Positions 13,466 to 19,299 of a DNA stretch of 19,299 nt are shown here, piece by piece (position 1 is the stretch's first letter; every line of letters starts with the position of its first letter). The notes below the pieces were generated by a model. The model was not told where the DNA came from, ran no database searches, and saw nothing but the letters and a program-made list of their open reading frames with translations. The stretch comes from JAJZJT01 sp049964655. GTDB lineage: Bacteria; Actinomycetota; Acidimicrobiia; Acidimicrobiales; RAAP-2. Location of the stretch: positions 1 to 19,299 of the forward strand of contig JBMFXC010000052.1 in assembly GCA_049964655.1 (NCBI GenBank). The letters run 5' to 3'. A program made the translations under genes and the position numbers.

Positions 13466-14106
13466 CCGGTCCCGTCCGGTCCGGCCCGCCCAGCCAGGCG
13501 TCGCCGGGCCAGGCCCACGCCGAGGATGGTGACCGCGTCCACGATCGTCCCGTCGTCGACCAGCTGGTCGAAGGCGTCGAGGTCCACCTCGACCACCTCG
13601 AGATGCTCCTCCTCCACCCCGGTACGTCCGTCGGCCACCGGGGAGAGCCCGGTGGCCAGGAAGACCGCGGTCTCTTCGTCGCAGAAGCCCGGGGTGTTGA
13701 ACGTGCGGACGAGGAGCTCGAACCGTTCAGCGGCCAGGCCCACCTCTTCGGCCAGCTCGCGCCGGGCGGTCACCTCGAGTGCCTCACCGGCGACGTCTCG
13801 CGTCCCGGCCGGCACTTCCGCCACCCACCGGTCAACCGGAGCCCGGTACTGACGGACGAGGGTGACCGTCCCCGCCTCGCTGACCGGTACGACAGCAACT
13901 GCTCCCGGGTGGCGGACGACGTCTCGGTCGAACCGTTGACCGTCCGGCGCGACGAACACGGCGGTCACCGTCGAAAAGACGTGCCCTCGGTAGACGACCC
14001 GCTCGCTCAGCCAGTGGAAGCCGCCGGTCTCGCCGGTCTCGCCGGTCTCGCCGGTCTCGCCGGTCTCGCCGGTCGAGTGGCCCGAGCCCCGCCACGACGG
14101 GGGCAT
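13462..14106 (-). CDS. Nudix hydrolase, ADP-ribose pyrophosphatase-like
   Basis: The 214-residue protein resembles the ADP-ribose pyrophosphatases; in mycobacteria a homologue lies between pyrG and xerD. The Nudix box spans residues 101-124 (GTRDVAGEAL then EVTARRELAEEVGL), with metal ligands RE (116-117) and EE (120-121). There are six residues rather than the canonical five between G101 and E108. VEEEHLEVVEVDLD is typical of the C-terminal region. The N-terminus carries five GET repeats from a 9-bp tandem. ATG 14106 is seven bases downstream of pyrG; there is no other start before the conserved domain. The probable substrate, ADP-ribose, is inferred by context. Confidence 0.9.
   Translation of the reverse strand: MPPSWRGSGHSTGETGETGETGETGETGGFHWLSERVVYRGHVFSTVTAVFVAPDGQRFDRDVVRHPGAVAVVPVSEAGTVTLVRQYRAPVDRWVAEVPAGTRDVAGEALEVTARRELAEEVGLAAERFELLVRTFNTPGFCDEETAVFLATGLSPVADGRTGVEEEHLEVVEVDLDAFDQLVDDGTIVDAVTILGVGLARRRLAGRAGPDGTG
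14023..14076 (-). repeat. 9-bp tandem repeat in the Nudix gene
   Basis: The plus-strand unit GCCGGTCTC occurs five times without change (14023-14067) and a sixth time with the last two bases altered. On the coding strand it encodes Gly-Glu-Thr repeats near the N-terminus (residues about 13-28). The period keeps the frame. Confidence 0.9.
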
Positions 14107-14113
14107 GACCGCG

Positions 14114-15811
14114 TCAGACCTCGAGCAACCGGGGCGTCCGGCCTTCGGCACGGTCGAGGGCGGCCCGCAGCAGCTCGGTGAAGAGGGGATGGGGCTGGTC
14201 CGGGCGGCTCTTGAACTCCGGGTGAGCCTGGGTGCCCACCCAGAACGGGTGCCCGGGCAGCTCGACGAACTCGACGAGACGACCGTCGGGCGACGTTCCC
14301 GAGCACAGGAGCCCGGCATCCTCGAGGTCTCGCCGGAACCGGGGGTTCACCTCGTAGCGGTGTCGGTGCCGCTCGGAGACCACGTCGGTCCCGTATGCCT
14401 TGGCCACCTGGGACCCCGGGAGGAGCCTGGCCTCGTAGGCACCGAGCCGCATGGTGCCGCCCTTGTCCACCACGTCGGCCTGGTCGTCCATCAAGTCGAT
14501 GACGGGGGCCTCCGTCGTGGGGTCGAACTCACGCGAGTTGGCGTCGGGCAGCCCGGCCAGGCTCCGCGCCACGTCGATGACCATCACCTGCAGGCCCAGG
14601 CACAGCCCGAGCAAGGGGATCTGCTTCCTGCGCGCATAGCCGGCGGCGGCGATCTTGCCCTCGATGCCGCGCTCGCCGAAGCCGCCCGGGATGACCAGGC
14701 CGTCGAAGCCCTCGAGGTGCCCGTCGTCGAGCAGGTCGGGGACGTCGGCAGCTTGGACCCACTCGATGGCGACCCGGGCACCCAGCTGGAAGCCAGCATG
14801 GCGAAGCGCCTCCACCACCGACAGGTACGCATCGGGGAGGTCCACGTACTTGCCGATGATCCCGATCCTGACCGGCCGCTCTGCGGCATCGACCTGCGCG
14901 ACGAGGCGCTCCCACCCCGACAGGTCGGCAGGGTGGCTCGCCTCGTCGATGCGCAGGGTCCTGAGCACGTAGCCGTCGAGCCCCTCGTCGTGGAGGACCA
15001 GCGGGATCTGGTAGATGCTCGGTGCGTCGACCGCCGAGATCACCGCCTCGACGGGCACGTCGCAGAGGAGCGAGATCTTCCGCTTGAGGCCCTCGGAGAT
15101 GAAGCGGTCCGACCGGCAGACGATGACATCGGGCTGGATGCCCCTGCTTCGGAGCTCGGTCACCGAGTGCTGGGTCGGCTTGGTCTTCTGCTCGCCGGTC
15201 GGGCCCAGGTAGGGCACCAGGGTCAGGTGCACGTAGCAGACGTTCTCCCGTCCCACGTCACGGCGAAACTGGCGGATCGCCTCGACGAAGGGGACGATCT
15301 CGATGTCGCCCACCGTTCCACCGATCTCGACGATGACGACGTCGACGTCGTCGGTGCCGAGCGCCCGCACCCGCTCCTTGATCTCGTCGGTGACATGAGG
15401 GATGACCTGGACCGTCTTGCCGAGGTAGTCGCCGCGGCGCTCCTTGGCGATCACCGACGAGTAGATGAGACCGGTGGTGGTGTTCGACCCCTTGGAGAGG
15501 TTCTCGTCGATGAACCGCTCGTAGTGGCCGAGGTCGAGGTCGGTCTCACCACCGTCCTCGGTGACGAAGACCTCGCCGTGCTCGAAGGGGTTCATCGTGC
15601 CGGGGTCGACGTTGATGTACGGGTCGAGCTTGCACATCGTCACCTTGAGCCCTCGGCACTTGAGCAGCCGACCGAGCGACGAGGCCGTCAGGCCCTTGCC
15701 GAGCGACGACGACACGCCGCCCGTGAAGAACACGTACTTGGCGGCCGATCTCGCCCGCTCGGAGGCGGACGCCTCGCCCGTCTCGTCACCTCCGGTGTCG
15801 TCGCGGGGCAC
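14114..15811 (-). CDS. pyrG: CTP synthase
   Basis: CTP synthase aminates UTP to CTP using glutamine. The 565 residues comprise an N-terminal synthetase domain (KYVFFTGGVSSSLGKG at 25-40, KLDPYINVDPGTM at 61-73, VEIGGTVGDIE at 161-171) and a C-terminal class I glutamine amidotransferase domain with C404 (GLCLGLQ), H530 and E532 (TQAHPEF). Two GTG/ATG choices are possible in principle, but GTG 15811 is strongly supported by TAACCT exactly six bases upstream. It heads pyrG-nudix-xerD-traR-M50 and follows recN by 47 bases, where mycobacteria have two further genes. Confidence 0.97.
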   Translation of the reverse strand: MPRDDTGGDETGEASASERARSAAKYVFFTGGVSSSLGKGLTASSLGRLLKCRGLKVTMCKLDPYINVDPGTMNPFEHGEVFVTEDGGETDLDLGHYERFIDENLSKGSNTTTGLIYSSVIAKERRGDYLGKTVQVIPHVTDEIKERVRALGTDDVDVVIVEIGGTVGDIEIVPFVEAIRQFRRDVGRENVCYVHLTLVPYLGPTGEQKTKPTQHSVTELRSRGIQPDVIVCRSDRFISEGLKRKISLLCDVPVEAVISAVDAPSIYQIPLVLHDEGLDGYVLRTLRIDEASHPADLSGWERLVAQVDAAERPVRIGIIGKYVDLPDAYLSVVEALRHAGFQLGARVAIEWVQAADVPDLLDDGHLEGFDGLVIPGGFGERGIEGKIAAAGYARRKQIPLLGLCLGLQVMVIDVARSLAGLPDANSREFDPTTEAPVIDLMDDQADVVDKGGTMRLGAYEARLLPGSQVAKAYGTDVVSERHRHRYEVNPRFRRDLEDAGLLCSGTSPDGRLVEFVELPGHPFWVGTQAHPEFKSRPDQPHPLFTELLRAALDRAEGRTPRLLEV

Positions 15812-15817
15812 CTCGTG

Positions 15818-15823
15818 AGGTTA
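15818..15823 (-). promoter_or_regulatory. -10 hexamer TAACCT for leaderless pyrG
   Basis: TAACCT is six bases upstream of GTG 15811, in the 47-bp gap after recN. No -35 consensus is evident. It indicates that pyrG has its own promoter in addition to any read-through from recN. Confidence 0.6.
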
Positions 15824-15858
15824 GTAGAACTCGGGCTGATTCCCGACGGACACGTGGC

Positions 15859-17475
15859 TCACCCCGGGGAGCTGGCCCGTCCCAGCAGCTCACGGGCGTG
15901 GGCACGGGCGACGTCGCTGTCGGCGTCCCCCGACAGCATCCGCCCCAGCTCTCCGACCCGCTCCTCGCCGTGGAGGGCGGTCACCGTCGACACCGTGCGC
16001 CCGGACCGCTCGGCCTTCGACACGCCGACCTGGAGCACAGCCCGTGCGGCCACCTGGGCGAGGTGGGTGACCACGATGACCTGTGCTCGCTCCCCCAGAC
16101 GGGCCAGGGCGCCGGCCACCGCGTCGGCAGCACGACCGCCGATACCGGCGTCGACCTCGTCGAAGACCAGGACACCGGCCGCTCCCCCGACGGCCAGACG
16201 GACGGCGAGCATGGTCCGCGACAGCTCTCCCCCGGACGCCGCCTTGGCCAGCGGCAAGAACGGCTCACCCCGGTTGGCGGCAAGCCGGAAGACCACGTCG
16301 TCGGCGGGACCCGGTCCGTCCACGTCCACCTGCACCCGTGCGCCGGCCATGGCCAGCTCCTGGAGCGTCCGTTCGACCTCGGCGGCGAGCCGCGGGGCTG
16401 CACTGCGGCGGCCGGCGGCCACGGTGGCGGCCGCTTCGTCGACCGCTCGACGGGCCTCGGCCACGGTGGCCTCGAGGGTGGCGGCCCGGGCTTCGACCGC
16501 TTCGAGCTCGTCCAGGCGGTCGCGGGCGCGTGCTCCGGTCGCCAGCACGCCATCCAGCCCCGGGCCGTACTTCCGAGCGAGGTCCACCAGCAACTGCCGG
16601 CGGTGGCGCACCTCGTCGAGGCGAGCCGGGTCGTCTTCGAGCGTCTCGGAGAGGCGGCGGAGCTCGGCGGCCACGTCCGACACCTCGGCCATCAGCCCGC
16701 GCACCCGTGCCGCGGGCCCCGAGAGCCCGCGGTGGCCACCGAGCAGACCGGATGCCGCCGCCAGGACGTCGGTCACGCTGGCACCCCCGGCATCCACCAA
16801 CAGGTCGACGGCCCCGGCCGCCGCCTGGCGGTGCTCCGCCACGCTCGAAAGCGCTTCCTCCTCGGCGGCGAGCTCGACGTCTTCGTCCGCCGACGCGATC
16901 TCCGCCGCGGCGATCTCTTGGACCACGTAGCGGAGCAGGTCGGCCTCCCGTTCCCGCTGCGCGACATCACCGCCCAGTGCCGCCAGCTCCTCCTCGAGCC
17001 GCGCCAGGCGCCGTCGCGCCGCTGCGAGCGGACCGGTGTCTATCCGACCGAAGGCGTCGAGTGCCTGGCGCTGTGCCGCCGCCGACACGAGCGCCCGGTG
17101 CTGGTGCTGCCCGTGCAGCTCGACCAGGCCGGAACCGACCTCCGCCAGGGCGGCAGCCGTCACCATGCGACCGTCGACCTCGGCTCGTGAACGTCCGGTC
17201 GCCGAGACGCTCCGGGCGAGCACCAGCTCTCCGTCGCCTTCCTCCTCGACGAACCGCCCCTCGACCACCGCCTCGTGTGCCCCGGAGCGGACGACGCCCG
17301 CATCGGCTCGGCCACCCAGGAGCAAATGGAGGGCGCCCACGAGCAGCGTCTTGCCGGCGCCGGTCTCTCCGGTCAGGACGTTGAGACCGGGCTCGAACCG
17401 CACGGTCACGTCCTCGATGACGCCGAGGTCACGCACCCGCAGGTCGGCGAGGAACCGTCGCGGCTCCCCGGTCAC
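15859..17475 (-). CDS. recN: DNA repair protein RecN
   Basis: RecN is an SMC-like ATPase of double-strand break repair. The Walker A GETGAGKT lies at 36-43, the typical ELHGQHQHRAL element follows at about 120, a long Ala/Glu/Arg-rich coiled coil fills the middle, and the C-terminal lobe has the signature ASGGELSRTMLA (about 411-422) and Walker B VLVFDEVDAGIGG (about 434-446), then VTHLAQVAA. At 538 residues the length is normal. Two adjacent GTG codons (17478 and 17475) could start it; I prefer 17475, six bases after a GGGGGG tract. It follows nadK by 13 bases, as in mycobacteria. No SOS box is recognised nearby. Confidence 0.95.
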   Translation of the reverse strand: MTGEPRRFLADLRVRDLGVIEDVTVRFEPGLNVLTGETGAGKTLLVGALHLLLGGRADAGVVRSGAHEAVVEGRFVEEEGDGELVLARSVSATGRSRAEVDGRMVTAAALAEVGSGLVELHGQHQHRALVSAAAQRQALDAFGRIDTGPLAAARRRLARLEEELAALGGDVAQREREADLLRYVVQEIAAAEIASADEDVELAAEEEALSSVAEHRQAAAGAVDLLVDAGGASVTDVLAAASGLLGGHRGLSGPAARVRGLMAEVSDVAAELRRLSETLEDDPARLDEVRHRRQLLVDLARKYGPGLDGVLATGARARDRLDELEAVEARAATLEATVAEARRAVDEAAATVAAGRRSAAPRLAAEVERTLQELAMAGARVQVDVDGPGPADDVVFRLAANRGEPFLPLAKAASGGELSRTMLAVRLAVGGAAGVLVFDEVDAGIGGRAADAVAGALARLGERAQVIVVTHLAQVAARAVLQVGVSKAERSGRTVSTVTALHGEERVGELGRMLSGDADSDVARAHARELLGRASSPG

Positions 17476-17488
17476 CACCCGCCCCCCG

Positions 17489-18310
17489 TCACCGGTCCGC
17501 GAGATGGAACTTGGCGCGCAGGATGTCGTGGAAGTCGTGCCCACCAAAGGTCACCAGCCGCGCCGGCTCTTCGGCTGCCGAGCAGGTGACCGACGCGCCG
17601 GGCTCGAGCGGAGCGACCGACACGCCGTCGAGGACCAACACGGCCGGACGTGGCTCGAGCACGTCGAGCCGGACCTGTTCGGACGGGTCGAGGACGAGCG
17701 GGCGGTCGAAGAGCATGTGGGGCGACACCGGGGTCATCACGAGGGCACGCAGACGCGGGGAGACGATGGGCCCCCGGGCCGACAGGTTGTAGGCCGTGGA
17801 GCCGGTCGGGGTCGCCACCAAGAGCGCGTCGGCGGCGAAGGTGACGAACGGCCGCTCGTTGATCGACGCGGCCACCCGGACCGTGTGGCCGGGCACGGTC
17901 TTGTCGATCACGGCCTCGTTGAGGGCCAACCGGGTCGTCCTGCCGTCGCCGTCGCTGCCGGCCGCCACGACCGAGAGGACCATGCGCTCTTCGATGCCGT
18001 AGTCGCCGGCGACGAAACGTTCCAAGGCACCGGCAAGCTCGTTTGGCTCGACCTGGGTGAGGTACCCGAGCCGGCCGATCTTCACGCCGAGCACGGGAAC
18101 CCCCTCCCCTGCCGCCACCGAGACCGCCCGGAGCAACGTCCCGTCTCCTCCGATGCTCACGAGCAGGTCGACGTCGGCCCCCAGCCCTGTCTGGTCGCGG
18201 TCGACCTCACGAGCGACGTGCCCCCGGGAGGTGAGCCAGGCGATCGAGCGCTCGACCAGGGAACGGGCTTCGGGTCGATCGGGGTGGCTGGCAAAGGCCA
18301 CGACCGCCAC
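17489..18310 (-). CDS. nadK: NAD kinase
   Basis: NAD kinase makes NADP from NAD and ATP or polyphosphate. The GGDGT motif is at 54-58, NE at 131-132 (ALNEAVID) and the conserved TPTGSTAYNLSARGPIVSP starts at 168. Length is 273 residues. The GTG at 18310, four bases after the tlyA stop, is chosen because the family N-terminus begins at this point (VAVVAFASHPDRPEA); a second GTG three codons on is possible. The conserved tlyA-nadK-recN order is shared with mycobacteria and many Firmicutes. Confidence 0.95.
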   Translation of the reverse strand: MAVVAFASHPDRPEARSLVERSIAWLTSRGHVAREVDRDQTGLGADVDLLVSIGGDGTLLRAVSVAAGEGVPVLGVKIGRLGYLTQVEPNELAGALERFVAGDYGIEERMVLSVVAAGSDGDGRTTRLALNEAVIDKTVPGHTVRVAASINERPFVTFAADALLVATPTGSTAYNLSARGPIVSPRLRALVMTPVSPHMLFDRPLVLDPSEQVRLDVLEPRPAVLVLDGVSVAPLEPGASVTCSAAEEPARLVTFGGHDFHDILRAKFHLADR

Positions 18311-18314
18311 GTCG

Positions 18315-19166
18315 TCAGCCCCGCTCCAGGGCCGGGCCGGACCTGTGTGCCTCGGAGACCGCCGCCTCGAGCAGGCCGGTGACAGCGTCGGGAGCCGGCG
18401 CCCCAGGTTCGACGGGCGGCCGGCGGGCGTGGAGGAGGAACTCGATGTTGCCGGAGGCACCAGTGATCGGCGAGGGCATGGCCCCCATGATGACCGCTCC
18501 GTGCTCCACGAGCGAGGACGCCACCGTGGAGAGCGCCCGGTAGTGGACATCCGGGTCCGTGATCACGCCCCTCCCGCGGGACGCCTCGGCACGTCCGGCC
18601 TCGAACTGTGGTTTCACCAGGAGGACCGCGTGCCCACCGGGAGCGAGCGCCGTGCCAAAGAGGACGGGGACGGCGCGGGTCGCCGAGATGAAGGCCAAGT
18701 CGGCGACGACGACGTCGACGGGGGAACCGCCGAGCAGCTCGAGGGTGACCGACCGGACGTCGCACCGCTCCCGACACACCACTCGCGGGTCACGCCTCAG
18801 CCGTTCGTGGAGCTGGCCGTGCCCGACGTCCACGGCCACCACCGACACGGCGCCCCGCTGGAGCAGGCAGTCGGTGAAGCCTCCGGTGGACGCACCGGCG
18901 TCGAGCGCCCGGGCCCCGTCCACCGGAACGCCGAACCTCTCCAGCGCGGCATCGAGCTTCTCGCCGCCGCGGCTCACGAAACGAGGCGCCGGGCCCAACA
19001 GCTCGACGGGCTCTCCCCGGGCGACCAGCCGGGCCGGCTTCTCCACCAGCGCGCCTCCCACCGTCACCCGACCGGCGGTGACGAGCTCCGCCGCCTGCTG
19101 ACGGCTGACGGCCAACCCTCGCTCGACCAGGACCCGGTCGAGGCGGCGACGATCCGAGCCGCTCAG
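18315..19166 (-). CDS. tlyA: TlyA family rRNA 2'-O-methyltransferase, predicted CTG start
   Basis: TlyA methylates 16S and 23S rRNA in mycobacteria and affects capreomycin sensitivity. An S4 domain (about 9-58, LDRVLVERGLAVSRQQAAEL) precedes an FtsJ-like methyltransferase with SRGGEKL (65-71), the SAM motif DAGASTGGFT (89-98), VADLAFIS and VKPQFE. No ATG or GTG lies in frame before the S4 domain. CTG 19166 overlaps the upstream stop as CTGA and has GGAGGG nine bases before it, giving 283 residues. A TTG at 19115 would remove the first S4 helix, including residues shared with M. tuberculosis TlyA. The start is therefore inference; the family call is secure. Confidence 0.92.
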   Translation of the reverse strand: MSGSDRRRLDRVLVERGLAVSRQQAAELVTAGRVTVGGALVEKPARLVARGEPVELLGPAPRFVSRGGEKLDAALERFGVPVDGARALDAGASTGGFTDCLLQRGAVSVVAVDVGHGQLHERLRRDPRVVCRERCDVRSVTLELLGGSPVDVVVADLAFISATRAVPVLFGTALAPGGHAVLLVKPQFEAGRAEASRGRGVITDPDVHYRALSTVASSLVEHGAVIMGAMPSPITGASGNIEFLLHARRPPVEPGAPAPDAVTGLLEAAVSEAHRSGPALERG

Positions 19167-19299
19167 GCGGACGGTCCCTCCGTCGGGCCGCTGCCCTGGG
19201 TCGGGACCTCCACCGGCGGGGCGGCGGGAGCGGCAGCCTTCTTGGCCGGGGCTCGCTTCGCCGGGGCCTTGGCGGCTCCAGCCTTGGCGGCAGCGCCAG
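19163..19299 (-). CDS. C-terminal tail of Lys/Ala/Pro-rich protein (5' end outside window)
   Basis: Upstream of tlyA on the minus strand the frame encodes a low-complexity tail rich in Ala, Lys and Pro (AAAKAGAAKAPAKRAPAKKA and on) that becomes neutral (PPVEVPTQGSGPTEGPSA) before the TGA stop at 19163-19165. The stop overlaps the proposed tlyA start. Such basic AK/PAK tails are found on nucleoid-binding, ribosome-associated and granule-associated proteins. With only 45 codons visible, I cannot name the protein. The overlap suggests that it is translated together with tlyA. Confidence 0.65.
   Translation of the reverse strand, partial: GAAAKAGAAKAPAKRAPAKKAAAPAAPPVEVPTQGSGPTEGPSA
19176..19181 (-). 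promoter_or_regulatory. Ribosome binding site GGAGGG before tlyA CTG start
   Basis: GGAGGG is nine bases upstream of CTG 19166 and lies in the end of the preceding gene. No ATG, GTG or TTG is found at suitable spacing downstream, which favours use of CTG. Confidence 0.5.

Noticed and set aside
14105..16930. A 941-codon plus-strand open frame opposite pyrG and recN
   Set aside because: It is a GC-skew shadow. The minus strand encodes PyrG and RecN with all catalytic motifs, and the plus frame shows no domain and an implausible composition.

Overview
The window is a GC-rich, densely coded actinobacterial chromosome segment without tRNA, rRNA, IS element, CRISPR or phage genes. Gene order, very high GC at third codon positions, GTG starts and leaderless promoters (TANNNT six bases before the start codon) point to Actinobacteria. 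The minus-strand order tlyA-nadK-recN-pyrG-nudix-xerD ... scpA-scpB-rluB ... cmk matches, from memory, the Mycobacterium tuberculosis Rv1694-Rv1712 region. The clustering of aroH-tyrA-aroA-cmk-plsC with ispH and a DUF512 protein, and of an M50 protease with trpS and scpA, resembles Clostridia and deep-branching actinobacteria. A member of Acidimicrobiia or a related deep class is my best guess, as inference. One 100-N gap with identical 55-base flanks suggests a draft, possibly metagenomic, assembly.

Layout by position. 1-1341 (minus): DUF512 Fe-S protein, cut by the window start. 1389-2432 (plus): ispH, divergent from it. 2433-2689: repeat-rich intergenic region with the gap. 2690-3765 (plus): a putative small leaderless ORF coupled to a GT2 glycosyltransferase. 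3808-7999 (minus): operon aroH-tyrA-aroA-cmk-plsC with overlapping or abutting genes. 8009-10191 (minus): scpA-scpB-rluB. 10257-11240 (plus): trpS, divergent from scpA. 11329-15811 (minus): pyrG-nudix-xerD-traR-M50 protease. 15859-19299 (minus): Lys/Ala/Pro-rich tail protein (partial)-tlyA-nadK-recN.

Functionally this is a housekeeping neighbourhood: chromosome segregation and dimer resolution (ScpAB, XerD), DNA repair (RecN), rRNA modification (RluB, TlyA), CTP and CMP/dCMP metabolism (PyrG, Cmk), NADP supply (NadK), aromatic amino acid synthesis (AroH, TyrA, AroA), isoprenoid and phospholipid synthesis (IspH, PlsC), tRNA charging (TrpS), and membrane-proteolysis or regulatory functions (M50, TraR).

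The most notable signals are regulatory. Six apparent transcription-unit heads have a TANNNT hexamer exactly six bases before the start codon, and trpS has one at eight. An iterated 20-bp repeat built on the palindrome GTGGCCAC lies directly upstream of the small ORF and glycosyltransferase and is interrupted by the gap. A 14-bp perfect palindrome sits between the divergent scpA and trpS promoters. tlyA appears to start at CTG, in a CTGA overlap with the gene before it. No complete new multi-gene defence or metabolic system is visible; the least explained unit is the repeat array with the small ADQL-repeat ORF and the glycosyltransferase (2469-3765).
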